A DNA stretch of 64,000 nucleotides from Novosphingobium percolationis (GCF_020179425.1 NZ_JAILYM010000011.1:16101-80100), one strand, 5' to 3'; counted from the stretch's first letter, positions 35,752 through 43,667 are shown. Numbers and translations are program-made. The notes: generated from the sequence alone by a model not told the origin.

Positions 35752-36375
35752 TCACGCTAGCTGCATGCCGATCCAGATGACGCGCCCTACGATCTGTATC
35801 GCGTTTCTGATTAGTCCATCCCAGTTGGGATAGTTTGGATTGTCAGTCAGTACGGCGATGCGGTTTCGCGCCGGTTCGAGCGCGATCCTTCGTACCAGCA
35901 ATCCGGTATCGGCTCGGATGACGTAGAGTCCGTCGCGAGGATTTTCGTTGGCGAGATAGCGCTGAATCAGCACCTCATCGCCATCCCGCAATGTCGGATA
36001 CATCGCGTCGCCTTCGATTCTGACGATCGAAACTCCCGTCGGCTTGTGACTGAGACTGCGCAGCCATGCCTCGTCGACCAGACGGACACGCCCAAGGCTA
36101 TCGTCAGCATCGGTGGCGCCAAGAACCGGGATCGCAATCGTCGATAGCCCCGCGCTTTCCGGAACCTCGTCTCCGCCAAAGACAGCGGCGGGGACGCCAA
36201 AATGAACCGACAGCTGCGCGATGTCGCTGTCGTCGAGATGCGCCGGGCTACCCCGCTTGATGAACTGTTGGATGTAGGCCGCATTCCGGCTCAGCAGGCG
36301 CGAGACTGACGAATAAGATTCGCCCCGTTCCTTGATTAGCTCGTCGAGCGCGCGGCGAGGATCGAGCTTGGCCAT
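35752..36375 (-). CDS. LexA/CI-like S24-fold repressor lacking the Ser-Lys dyad
   Basis: The 207-residue protein has an N-terminal HTH (YSSVSRLLSRNAAYIQQFIK) and a C-terminal S24 peptidase-like fold (IPVLG; SIVRIEGDAMYPTLRDGDEV; LLVRRIALEPARNRIAVLTDN). In LexA/CI proteins the nucleophile is the Ser of GDSM; here it is Ala124. The lysine expected in the VKR position is Arg162. Both catalytic residues are thus replaced, so self-cleavage is unlikely and control by SOS would need another route. It converges on the antitoxin gene. Confidence 0.8.
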   Translation of the reverse strand: MAKLDPRRALDELIKERGESYSSVSRLLSRNAAYIQQFIKRGSPAHLDDSDIAQLSVHFGVPAAVFGGDEVPESAGLSTIAIPVLGATDADDSLGRVRLVDEAWLRSLSHKPTGVSIVRIEGDAMYPTLRDGDEVLIQRYLANENPRDGLYVIRADTGLLVRRIALEPARNRIAVLTDNPNYPNWDGLIRNAIQIVGRVIWIGMQLA

Positions 36376-36547
36376 TCCTACGATTTCCTAGAACATGTTT
36401 CGTAATTCGAAGGAGCAATCCCATTCGGCGAATCCATTTCCGATTGCTACCCTCACATTGGTTTGCGGACGTCGGAAGTTTGCAGGGCTCCTGCCGCGAG
36501 ATTAAATGACGCCGCGCCAAAATGCTATGTTTTCATGGAGGATAGTG

Positions 36548-37597
36548 TTGGCAGGTCGGAGGTACTGGGTTGGTTTGGATACCGGAGTTGCGGAAACAGC
36601 AGTGTGCCTCATCGACGAATTCGGTGAAATCCTGTTCGAAGGAAAACGAGAAACGCATGCTGGCCAGATAAAGGATATCCTGCGCCCATTTGGTGTCGAA
36701 GCGGTGCAGCGCATCACCATCGAAGCGGGCGTAGGCACTCACATGGTGCGTGAACTCCAGGCTCAGGGCTTTCCCGTCTATGTCGCTGAGGTTCGTCGTG
36801 CCTCCAAGTTCCTCGCTATCCGGCGGCAGAAGACTGACTCCAACGATGCGAGAGGGCTTGCGGAGCTCGGCCGCGTCGGACGCACCATCGGGGCAGAGGT
36901 CTTCGTAAAGCCACTCGACTGTCAGAACTTGCGCAGCCTCCTCAATGTCCGCAAGAACCTCATTCAGCAGCGCATGAAGATCGACGCCCTGGTTCAGTCC
37001 ATCGTCCGTTTGCACGGAGGAAAGCTGAAGACGAGCAGCGGGGTTGGCAGGCTCGCGAGCGGCATCGAAGATCAGCTGGAAATTCTGCGGGCGGACGGGC
37101 TCGATGTCGATGCCGACGTCCGGCCGCTCATTTCGATTGCGGAAAACCTTCGTTCGCATATTGCAGGAATGGACAAGCGGCTCCGTGCGGCAGCTCTTGC
37201 TCATCCGGTTTGTTCAAACCTCATGACCGTCCCTGGCGTCGGTCCAATCACCGCCTTGTCCTTTTACAGCGCCATCGGCGATCCGTCGCGCTTTCAGCGA
37301 ACCCGCGATGTTGGCCCCTATTTCGGATTGACCCCAACAATCCATCAGTCGGGCGTTCTCGCCCGGGTCGGCCGGATCAGCAGGTTCGGTAGCAAGCTCA
37401 CGCGGACTCACCTGGTTTCGGCTGCCACCGTCTTGCTGTGCTCGACAAAGACGGAAAGCGCACTGCAGGCATGGGGGCTGACACTGAGGAAGAAAGTAGG
37501 CTTGTCGAAAGCCAGGGTTGCTGTGGCTCGAAAGCTGGCGGTCGTCATGCTTCACATGTGGAAGTCTGGATCCTCCTTTGACCCGGCTCGCACATGA
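36548..37597 (+). CDS. IS110-family transposase
   Basis: The protein is an RNA-guided DEDD recombinase of the IS110 family. The N-terminal RuvC-like domain shows YWVGLDTGVAET, RITIEAGVGTH and RQKTDSNDARGLAELG, carrying the acidic residues. The C-terminal Transposase_20 domain shows LMTVPGVGPITALSFYSAIG and FGLTPTIHQSG. A TTG at 36548 with GGAGG six bases upstream gives MAGRRYWVGLD, close to typical family starts; in-frame ATGs at 36506 and 36527 have no ribosome binding site. The gene looks intact. Element ends are not determined because the family makes no terminal repeats. Confidence 0.9.
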   Translation: MAGRRYWVGLDTGVAETAVCLIDEFGEILFEGKRETHAGQIKDILRPFGVEAVQRITIEAGVGTHMVRELQAQGFPVYVAEVRRASKFLAIRRQKTDSNDARGLAELGRVGRTIGAEVFVKPLDCQNLRSLLNVRKNLIQQRMKIDALVQSIVRLHGGKLKTSSGVGRLASGIEDQLEILRADGLDVDADVRPLISIAENLRSHIAGMDKRLRAAALAHPVCSNLMTVPGVGPITALSFYSAIGDPSRFQRTRDVGPYFGLTPTIHQSGVLARVGRISRFGSKLTRTHLVSAATVLLCSTKTESALQAWGLTLRKKVGLSKARVAVARKLAVVMLHMWKSGSSFDPART

Positions 37598-37599
37598 CA

Positions 37600-37790
37600 A
37601 GTTCCTCCTGACGGAGGGGCAGGCCTGGACCCCGCATCGTTTTCTGGGGCTCTCACCCCGGCGTAGGTAATTGGGCCAGGCCTGCCGATCACAGCCGCCA
37701 GACTATCCATTCCAATCGCGTGTTGGACGAGATCGCCTGAGAGTACGCGGGCCAAGTTGGAACGCTTCATGAACGGTTTTCTGCGGGCCT
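37600..37790 (+). ncRNA. Candidate bridge RNA / structured right end of the IS110 element
   Basis: Downstream of the transposase stop is non-coding DNA with strong nested folding. CCTCC-TGAC-GGAGG forms a small hairpin near 37604-37617. GGCAGGCCTGG (37618-37628) pairs perfectly with CCAGGCCTGCC (37676-37686), enclosing GGGG-CTCTCA-CCCC at 37646-37659. IS110-family elements encode a bridge RNA in one non-coding end, and a structured stem with internal loops is what it looks like. Limits and strand are inferred. Confidence 0.4.
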
Positions 37791-37834
37791 TTCGGTCCCT
37801 ACAAGGCTAGATTTTCTGCTTTTGTTCACGGTGC

Positions 37835-37860
37835 AAAAATGGCGGAAATCCGCCATTTTT
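37835..37860. terminator. Strong bidirectional intrinsic terminator
   Basis: AAAAATGGCGGA (37835-37846) and TCCGCCATTTTT (37849-37860) form a perfect 12-bp stem with a two-base gap and T-tracts on both strands. It isolates the IS110 region from the integrase fragment. The remaining interval to 38120 contains a smaller inverted repeat (TTCGAGTC ... GACTCGAA near 37867-37891) and no gene I can support. Confidence 0.8.
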
Positions 37861-37994
37861 TGAAGATTCGAGTCCTAGCAAAAGACTCGAACCTCTAAAC
37901 CACACCGAAATGCGGGCTTTTGTGCGGGCCTTCGCAAAAACCACATCGTCTATGTTGCTGTTATAACACAGAAAAAATTATTCGATGCGGGTCC

Positions 37995-38018
37995 TCTTCT
38001 GGCACCATTTGTTCTTCC
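37995..38018. repeat. Copy 1 of a 24-bp direct repeat
   Basis: TCTTCTGGCACCATTT followed by NTTNTTCC occurs here and again at 40247-40270 (22 of 24 bases identical). The two copies bracket the integrase fragment, the IS3 element and the resolvase fragment. Confidence 0.6.
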
Positions 38019-38120
38019 GGGATTGCCCCCGGAAGCTTCAGAAACCCGCAGAAATCTGCTAAAAAATACGCGTTCCGTCCGAGCGCGTCCACAGCTTTCC
38101 ATACGTAGAACTGGGCTAGT

Positions 38121-38167
38121 GGGGGCCTCTGGCGGGGCCTTTCGTTGTTCCGTTTCCGGAGGCCCCC
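38121..38167 (+). promoter_or_regulatory. Hairpin enclosing the integrase ribosome binding site
   Basis: GGGGGCCTC (38121-38129) pairs perfectly with GAGGCCCCC (38159-38167). The second arm contains most of the GGAGG (38158-38162) that serves the integrase ATG at 38170. In mRNA this would hide the ribosome binding site and limit integrase translation. Confidence 0.5.
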
Positions 38168-38169
38168 AA

Positions 38170-38301
38170 ATGTCCAAACTTACCGACACACAGTGTCGCA
38201 CCGCCAAGCCGCGCGAGAAAAATTACAAGCTCGCCGACGGCAATGGCCTCTACCTTCTGGTCAACGTACGCGGAAGCAAGCTGTGGAAGTGGAAGTACCG
38301 C
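38170..38301 (+). pseudogene. Tyrosine integrase, N-terminal fragment
   Basis: Only 44 codons remain: MSKLTDTQCRTAKPREKNYK, then LADGNGLYLLVNVRGSKLWKWKYR with the break at the IS3 end. This is the N-terminal DUF4102 arm-binding domain of P4-type integrases. The catalytic domain is gone. Loss coincides exactly with the IS3 left terminus at 38302. Confidence 0.85.
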
Positions 38302-38365
38302 TGACCTGCCCCCCGCTGGTTCCCTCGATCTGATGTAGAGTCTGCCCCAAGGAAGGAGCAGACGA

Positions 38366-38629
38366 ATGAGGAAGAGCCGTTTTTCCGAGGAACAGATCAT
38401 CGGGATGATCAAGGAGCAGGAGGCAGGCCTGCCGACGGTAGAGGTGTGCCGCAAGCACGGGCTCAGCCCGGCGACATTCTATAAGCTCAAGGCGAAGTAC
38501 GCTGGCCTGGAGGTGTCCGATGCCCGGCGGCTGCGCCAGCTCGAGGATGAGAATGGCAAGCTCAAGCGGCTTCTGGCCGAGAGTGTGCTGGACAACGCGA
38601 TCCTGAAGGACCTGTTGGGAAAAGTCTGA
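38366..38629 (+). CDS. IS3-family OrfA (transposase DNA-binding subunit)
   Basis: The 87-residue product has the OrfA HTH (FSEEQIIGMIKEQEAGLP; VCRKHGLSPATFYKLKAKYA) and the leucine-zipper-like tail (LRQLEDENGKLKRLLAES). It starts 28 bases after the in-element leader and is intact. OrfB follows directly; in the family the two are joined by -1 frameshifting. Confidence 0.92.
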   Translation: MRKSRFSEEQIIGMIKEQEAGLPTVEVCRKHGLSPATFYKLKAKYAGLEVSDARRLRQLEDENGKLKRLLAESVLDNAILKDLLGKV

Positions 38630-39521
38630 CGACGCCAAGCCAGCGACGGGATGCGGCGCTCGGTGTGATGCGGGATTATGAGATCTCGCAACGCCGGGCC
38701 TGCGTGCTGATCGGCGTCGATCCGAAGACGGTCCGGCGAGAACGTCCGCCTGACCATGCTGTGATCCGCGAGGCGATGCGCGAGATCGCCGGCGTGCGTC
38801 GGCGGTTCGGCTATCGCCGTGTCGGCGTCATGCTGGAACGCAAGGGGCACATCATGAACCACAAGAAGCTCTACCGGCTGTATCGGGAGGAAGGTCTGTC
38901 GGTGCGCGCCGTCGGCGCGGGCGCAAGCGTGCTCGTGGCAGCCGGACGCCGATGCCGGTGCCGCTGCGGCCGAACGACCGCTGGTCTATGGACTTCGTGG
39001 CCGACACGTTCGGCGCTTCCCGTCGGCTGCGCATCCTGGCGATCAACGATGACGCTTGCCGCGAGAACCTTTGCCTGGTGGGCGACACGAGCATCTCGGG
39101 CGTCAGGGTGGCACGCGAACTCGACACGCTGGTGCGGCTCTATGGCAAACCGGCTTGCATCGTCAGCGATAACGGGACCGAGTTCACCAGCCGGGCGATC
39201 CTGAAGTGGGCCAGCGAAAACCGGGTCGAGTGGCACTACATCGATCCCGGCAAGCCGCAGCAGAATGCGTTCATTGAATCGTTCAATGGGTCGCTGCGCG
39301 ACGAGTTCCTGAACGAGGAACTGTTCGACAGCTTGGCTGACGCCCGGCGCAAGCTGGCCGTCTGGCGCTACGACTACAACAACGTCCGGCCGCACTCATC
39401 CCTGGGGAACCGAACACCGGCACAAGCGCGTCGGGCGTTCCTGCATGATGGAAGCGTCACACCCGACGCGCTTGTGCCGGTGGAGCAGCACGAATATCAA
39501 ACCGGCAGACTCTCGTTATGA
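38630..39521 (+). pseudogene. IS3-family OrfB integrase, frameshifted
   Basis: OrfB is the DDE catalytic subunit. The first frame covers the N-terminal HTH_21 region (ISQRRACVLIGVDPKTVRR; FGYRRVGVMLERKGHIMNHK). At about 38904-38909 an extra GC dinucleotide in GTGCGCGCC shifts the frame; the integrase core continues in the frame covering 38952-39521 (DRWSMDFVADTF; IVSDNGTEFTS; NAFIESFNGSLRDE) with all three acidic residues. The element is probably not autonomous. Confidence 0.85.
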
Positions 39522-39547
39522 CCGCGGGACCAGCCGGGGGCAGGTCA

Positions 39548-39949
39548 AGGGCAGTGGCACGGCGTGAGATCGATCTGGTCGCGACGTGGGCCGTTGATCG
39601 GCTCGGACGCTCACTCCAAAATCTTATCGGGTTCCTCAATGAGATCAACGCGAAGGGTGTCGATCTCTACCTGCATCAGCAGGCCCTTGATACTTCAACC
39701 CCGAGCGGACGTGCGATGTTCGGTATGCTGTCGGTCTTTGCCGACTTCGAGCGAGAGATGATCCGCAGTCGCATCATGGCTGGCCTTGCTCGAAGTCAGA
39801 AAAAGCCCGGACGCCCAGCTCTCGATCCTGACAAGGTGGCGAGGATCGAAGCGGCGTTGAAGTCAGGCCTCTCGATCAATGCCACGGCAAAGAAGCTCCA
39901 CGTCGGCGTCGGCACCGTTCACCGGCTCAAAACCCGAATGGCAGCCTGA
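39548..39949 (+). pseudogene. Serine resolvase/invertase, N-terminally truncated
   Basis: The remaining 130 or so codons read DLVATWAVDRLGRSLQNLIG, GVDLYLHQQALDTSTPSGRA, FADFEREMIRSRIMAGLAR and a C-terminal HTH (LSINATAKKLHVGVGTVHRL). About 60 N-terminal residues, including the catalytic Ser, are missing and replaced by the IS3 right end. A start inside the IS would give only an inactive product. Confidence 0.85.
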
Positions 39950-39951
39950 TC

Positions 39952-40056
39952 TCAATCTGCCGGGCGCAAGCTCGCAACGAAGTCGTCCAGCCATTCGCTG
40001 AACTCCTCGAAGGTCATCCCCGGCCCCTCCGGTCCAGAAGCCGCTGACTTGATCAT
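39952..40056 (-). CDS. Small hypothetical protein (34 aa)
   Basis: An ATG at 40056 opens a 34-codon frame: MIKSAASGPEGPGMTFEEFS, then an acidic helix EWLDDFVASLRPAD. The start codon follows directly after the stop of the small frame upstream, suggesting coupling. No domain is recognised. It is listed because frame, start and context agree, but it may not be expressed. Confidence 0.35.
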   Translation of the reverse strand: MIKSAASGPEGPGMTFEEFSEWLDDFVASLRPAD

Positions 40057-40203
40057 CTAGACGAACTCATCGGACATCTCGCCCCGGCACAGCGGGCAAT
40101 CGTGATCATCCTCATGGTCGTTGTCGCCGCAGCGTTCCCCGCCCTCCATCACGATCTCCGGAGCCTCCTCGAATGACGAAGCCCCACCATAGCGCAGGCT
40201 CAT
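40057..40203 (-). CDS. Small acidic Cys/His-containing protein (48 aa)
   Basis: The frame from ATG 40203 reads MSLRYGGASSFEEAPEIVME and ends in CGDNDHEDDHDCPLCRGEMS and a few more residues. The clustered Cys and His residues, including CPLC, could bind a metal. No clear ribosome binding site is seen and no family is recognised. It abuts the 34-residue frame at 40056. Confidence 0.35.
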   Translation of the reverse strand: MSLRYGGASSFEEAPEIVMEGGERCGDNDHEDDHDCPLCRGEMSDEFV

Positions 40204-40246
40204 CAGGATCGTCGGATAAGAATGATCAGCCACAGAACGCGGGTGT

Positions 40247-40270
40247 TCTTCTGGCACCATTTCTTTTTCC
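40247..40270. repeat. Copy 2 of the 24-bp direct repeat
   Basis: Second copy of the repeat described at 37995-38018, in the same orientation, 2.25 kb away. It lies just upstream of the small minus-strand frames. Confidence 0.6.
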
Positions 40271-40349
40271 AAGACAGACCATGACGGGGCGAAAGCCCCG
40301 GAATATCGGGGCGTTCCCGTCCTTCGTCGTGCACAGACGAGTGCCGAAA

Positions 40350-40379
40350 AGGCCCCCAGCCCAGCATGTTTGGGGGCCT
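40350..40379. terminator. Stem-loop between the mobile patch and the thioesterase
   Basis: AGGCCCCCA (40350-40358) pairs with TGGGGGCCT (40371-40379) around a 12-base loop. It lies 38 bp beyond the thioesterase stop codon and could terminate that minus-strand transcript, though no T-tract follows. A second small stem (GCCCCG/CGGGGC, 40295-40312) lies further on. Confidence 0.5.
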
Positions 40380-40416
40380 GCTGCGATGCCTCATCGGGGC
40401 TCATTTCACAGCTTGA

Positions 40417-40836
40417 TTAGCCTGTGACGAGATCGGCCACCGCTTCGCGCTGGCCCGGCGTCAGTTCCACCGGGCGGCGCGTGGCGGGATCGACGAAGAC
40501 GTGGACGAAATAGCCGGTGGCCGAAGGCTGTTCGGCGCCCTGCTCGAAAATCGCCAGTTCATAGCGGATCGACTTGCCGCCCAGCTTGCCGATGCGCACG
40601 GCGACGTCGAGCGTGGCCGGGAATTCGAGGCTGGCGTGGAACTGGCACTGGCTTTCGATGCACAGGCCGATCGAATCCCAGTCAGTCGAGCGCAGCACCC
40701 CACGGTCGATCAGCATCGTCGTCAGTGCACTATCAAAGTAGCTATAATACTGGGCATTGTTGACGTGGCCATAGGCGTCGCAATCGGCCCAGCGAGTGAC
40801 GATCGGGGTAAAGTAGCCATAGTCCGAGCGCGCCAT
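40417..40836 (-). CDS. Acyl-CoA thioesterase, hotdog fold (4-hydroxybenzoyl-CoA type)
   Basis: The 139-residue product has the YbgC/4HBT signature WADCDAYGHVNNAQYYSYFD with the catalytic Asp in the first helix region, followed by VAVRIGKLGGKSIRYEL and a C-terminal VDPATRRPVELTP. Length is typical. It is divergent from the FAD-oxidoreductase operon across a LacI-type operator, so it may be co-regulated. The natural acyl-CoA is unknown. Confidence 0.9.
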   Translation of the reverse strand: MARSDYGYFTPIVTRWADCDAYGHVNNAQYYSYFDSALTTMLIDRGVLRSTDWDSIGLCIESQCQFHASLEFPATLDVAVRIGKLGGKSIRYELAIFEQGAEQPSATGYFVHVFVDPATRRPVELTPGQREAVADLVTG

Positions 40837-40900
40837 TGCCTATCCCTTTCGCCGGGGCCGAAACCGCTTGTGCCGGCCATCTGAAGGCGTATCTAGACGA

Positions 40901-40920
40901 AACTTGAAGCGTTTCAAGTT
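40901..40920. promoter_or_regulatory. LacI-family operator
   Basis: AACTTGAA-GCGT-TTCAAGTT is a perfect inverted repeat with 8-bp arms. The core TTGAAGCGTTTCAA is close to the TTGAAACGTTTCAA-like consensus of many LacI/PurR-family sites. It lies between the divergent thioesterase and FAD-oxidoreductase genes, and a LacI-type regulator is encoded at 45076-46095 at the end of the operon. Confidence 0.65.
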
Positions 40921-40939
40921 GGCAGAAGGGTCATTGAAC

Positions 40940-42055
40940 GTGGCAGACGCGCAAGTCGATGCGCTGGTGATCGGAGCCGGGGCGATAGGCCTTGCCGTGG
41001 GGCGCGCGCTGGCGCTGGCGGGCATGGACGTGGTGATCGCCGAACGCGCGCAGCAGTTCGGCATGGAAACGTCGAGCCGCAATTCCGAGGTGATCCATGC
41101 CGGGATCTACTATCCGCCGGGCAGCCTGAAGGCGCGGATGTGCATAGAGGGGCGCGAACGGCTCTACGCCTTCTGCGGGCAGCGCGGGGTCGCGCACCGG
41201 CGCTGCGGCAAGTTCATCGTAGCGACGAAGGACACGCAGGTGCCGGGGCTGGAAAAGATCCTGGGCAATGCGCGCGCGAGCGGCGTGGACGATCTGGAAT
41301 GGGTCGATGGCGCGGCCGTGCGCGCGCTGGAACCCGACATCCTGTGCGAGCGCGCGATCCTGTCGCCCTCTACGGGGCTCATCGATTCGCACGGCTACAT
41401 GATGGCGCTGCTGGGCGAGGCCGAGGCGCATGGCGCAGTGCTGGCCTGCCATACCGACGTGACCGGGATCCGGCGTTCGGGTGCGAACTGGGCGATCCAT
41501 GTCGGCGGCGAGGAGGCTCCGGCGCTGGTGGCGCGGCGTGTGATCAACTGCGCGGGGCTGTGGGCAAGCGAGACGGCGCGGCTGATCGAGGGGCTGGACG
41601 CAGCCTTCGTGCCCGAGACGCGCTACGCCAAGGGCTGCTATTTCAGCTACGCCGGCAGGACGCGGTTCCGGCACCTGATCTACCCGGTGCCCGAGCCGGG
41701 TGGCCTCGGCACGCACCTGACGCTCGACCTTGCGGGCGGAGCGCGGTTCGGGCCGGATGTCGAATGGATCGACACGCTCGATTACGAGGTGCCCCCCTCC
41801 CGCCATGCCAAGTTCCTCGCCGCTGTGCGCAGCTTCTGGCCGGGGGTCGACCCTGAAAAGCTGCAACCAGCCTATGCCGGGGTGCGGCCCAAGATCGGCG
41901 GGCCGGACGATCCGGCGGCGGACTTCCGCTTTTCCGCGCCCGACGAGCACGGAGTTGCGGGCGTGTTCAACCTGTTCGGGATCGAAAGCCCCGGCCTGAC
42001 CGCCTCGTTGGCGATTGCCGAGCATGTGCGCAGCCTTGTGGAGGGCGCGGCATGA
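40940..42055 (+). CDS. FAD-dependent oxidoreductase (L-2-hydroxyglutarate oxidase-like)
   Basis: The 371-residue DAO-family protein has VDALVIGAGAIGLAVGRALA, the substrate-region SSRNSEVIHAGIYYPPGSLK typical of L-2-hydroxyglutarate dehydrogenase/oxidase-like proteins, and the C-terminal FNLFGIESPGLTASLAIAEH. It probably oxidises an alpha-hydroxy acid. The GTG at 40940 gives a start close to the FAD motif and has GAAGGG nine bases upstream. Its stop overlaps the GMC gene start as ATGA. Confidence 0.88.
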   Translation: MADAQVDALVIGAGAIGLAVGRALALAGMDVVIAERAQQFGMETSSRNSEVIHAGIYYPPGSLKARMCIEGRERLYAFCGQRGVAHRRCGKFIVATKDTQVPGLEKILGNARASGVDDLEWVDGAAVRALEPDILCERAILSPSTGLIDSHGYMMALLGEAEAHGAVLACHTDVTGIRRSGANWAIHVGGEEAPALVARRVINCAGLWASETARLIEGLDAAFVPETRYAKGCYFSYAGRTRFRHLIYPVPEPGGLGTHLTLDLAGGARFGPDVEWIDTLDYEVPPSRHAKFLAAVRSFWPGVDPEKLQPAYAGVRPKIGGPDDPAADFRFSAPDEHGVAGVFNLFGIESPGLTASLAIAEHVRSLVEGAA

Positions 42056-43656
42056 GCGCGATCGGCTCGTTCGACTACGTGATCGTCGGCGCGGGCTCGG
42101 CCGGGTGCGTGCTGGCCAACCGGCTGTCCGCAAACCCCAGCAACCGCGTGCTGCTGCTGGAAGCGGGACCGCCCGACCGCAATCCGTGGATCCATGTGCC
42201 GCTGGGCTATGGCAAGCTGTTTGCCGACAAGCGCCACAACTGGCTGTTCACCACCGCGCCCGAGCCAGAACTGGACGGACGGCGCATCGGCCAGCCGCGC
42301 GGCAAGGTGCTGGGCGGATCGAGTTCGATCAACGGCCTTGTCTACATGCGCGGGCAGCCCGAGGACTTCGACCAGTGGGCGCAGTTCGGCGCGACCGGAT
42401 GGGGTTTCGACGACTTGCTGCCCTATTTTCGTCGCAGCGAGGACCAGCAGCGCGGGGCCGACGACTGGCACGGCGCGGGCGGGCCGCAGGCGGTGTCCGA
42501 CCAGAGCGAGCCGCATCCGCTGTGCGATGCCTTCATCGCGGCGGGCGGGCAGGCCGGATATGCGCGCAACGACGACTTCAACGGGGCGTCGCAGGATGGG
42601 TTCGGCTATTACCAACTGACCTCGCGCAAGGGCCGGCGCGTTTCGACCGCCCAAGGATATCTCAAGCCCGTGCGGCATCGCCGGAACGTGACGGTGGTGA
42701 CGGGCGCGCACGTGACGCGCATCCTCAGCCAAGGCCGCCGCGCGACCGGGGTGGCGTGGGAAGCGAACGGAGCGGCCTTTTCCGTCGAGGCCAGCGGCGA
42801 AGTGCTGCTGTGCGCGGGCACGATCGGAAGTCCGCATCTGTTGCAGGTGTCCGGCATCGGGCCGGGCGAATGGCTGCGCGAGATCGGCGTGGATGTGGTG
42901 TGCGATGCCGCCAACGTCGGGCGGCATTTGCAGGACCACTTGCAGGTGCGCACGGTGTGGCACGCCAACGCGCCGCTGACGCTGAACGACGAGATGGCGA
43001 GTTGGTGGCGCATGGCGCGCATGGGCTTGCGCTATGCCCTGCTGCGCAAGGGATCGCTGACGGTGAGCGCCGGCTACGCGGGCGCGTTCCTGCGCACGCC
43101 ATTGAGCCCGGATCGCGCGGACATCCAGGCGCTGTTCATCAATTTCAGCACCAACAAGATGGGCGAAAAGCTCGATCCGTTTTCAGGCTTCACCGCCAGC
43201 ATCTGCCCGCTGCGGCCCGAGGCGCGCGGGCATGTGCGCGCGCTGGACGGCGATAGTCGCACCGCGCCCGAAATCCTGTGCAACTACCTTGGCACCGAGG
43301 GCGACAAGGCAACGGCGCTGGCCGGAATGCGCGAATTGCTGCGCGTGATGGAGCAGCCCGCGATGGCCGCCCACTATAGCGCTCGGGTGCGGCCCGATCC
43401 GACACAGGCGCTGAGCGACGAGGTGCTGCTGGCCTATATTCGCGCCAATGCCGCGTCGATCTATCACCCCACCTGTTCGGCGCGGATGGGCACGCCCGCG
43501 CTGGGGGCGGTCGACGCGGCCTTGCGCGTGCATGGCATGGACGGCTTGCGCGTGGTCGACGGCAGCGTCATGCCTGCGGTCGTTTCGGGCAACACCAACG
43601 CCGCGATCATCGCCATCGCCGAAAAGGCGGCCGACCTCATCCTCTCCCGCGTCTGA
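42052..43656 (+). CDS. GMC-family FAD oxidoreductase (choline/alcohol dehydrogenase type)
   Basis: The 534-residue protein oxidises an alcohol to an aldehyde. It shows YVIVGAGSAGCVLANRLS, the GMC signature 1 region KVLGGSSSINGLVYMRGQ, signature 2 GTIGSPHLLQVSGIGP, and the C-terminal STYHPT-like SIYHPTCSARMG with the active-site His, then VVDGSVMPAVVSGNTNAAII. Similar GMC plus aldehyde dehydrogenase pairs act on polyethylene glycol and other alcohols in sphingomonads, but no substrate is shown here. Confidence 0.93.
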   Translation: MSAIGSFDYVIVGAGSAGCVLANRLSANPSNRVLLLEAGPPDRNPWIHVPLGYGKLFADKRHNWLFTTAPEPELDGRRIGQPRGKVLGGSSSINGLVYMRGQPEDFDQWAQFGATGWGFDDLLPYFRRSEDQQRGADDWHGAGGPQAVSDQSEPHPLCDAFIAAGGQAGYARNDDFNGASQDGFGYYQLTSRKGRRVSTAQGYLKPVRHRRNVTVVTGAHVTRILSQGRRATGVAWEANGAAFSVEASGEVLLCAGTIGSPHLLQVSGIGPGEWLREIGVDVVCDAANVGRHLQDHLQVRTVWHANAPLTLNDEMASWWRMARMGLRYALLRKGSLTVSAGYAGAFLRTPLSPDRADIQALFINFSTNKMGEKLDPFSGFTASICPLRPEARGHVRALDGDSRTAPEILCNYLGTEGDKATALAGMRELLRVMEQPAMAAHYSARVRPDPTQALSDEVLLAYIRANAASIYHPTCSARMGTPALGAVDAALRVHGMDGLRVVDGSVMPAVVSGNTNAAIIAIAEKAADLILSRV

Positions 43657-43667
43657 AGGAAGCATCC

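Larger units (their letters stand above)
38302..39547. mobile_element. IS3-family (IS407-like) insertion sequence, copy 1
   Basis: The element is 1,246 bp. Ends are imperfect inverted repeats beginning TGACCTGCCCCC (left 38302, right ending 39547). It carries OrfA and a frameshifted OrfB. The flanks (ACCGC on the left, AGGGC on the right) give no target duplication, and they belong to two different recombinase genes, so a deletion or recombination after insertion is likely. Confidence 0.85.

Noticed and set aside
37552..37770. 72-codon minus-strand frame downstream of the IS110 transposase
   Set aside because: It coincides with strongly folded GC stems and has no recognisable sequence; a structured RNA region is the better explanation.
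37866..37920. Possible tRNA remnant near the integrase fragment (GAGTCC ... GACTCGAACC)
   Set aside because: A T-arm-like string is visible but no acceptor, D or anticodon arm can be folded; it is better explained as an inverted repeat.
40931..42133. Long minus-strand open frame of 400 codons opposite the FAD oxidoreductase and GMC genes
   Set aside because: It is the mirror of GC-rich codons on the real strand, has an Arg/Pro/His-rich unnatural composition and no domain; the plus-strand genes have clear motifs.
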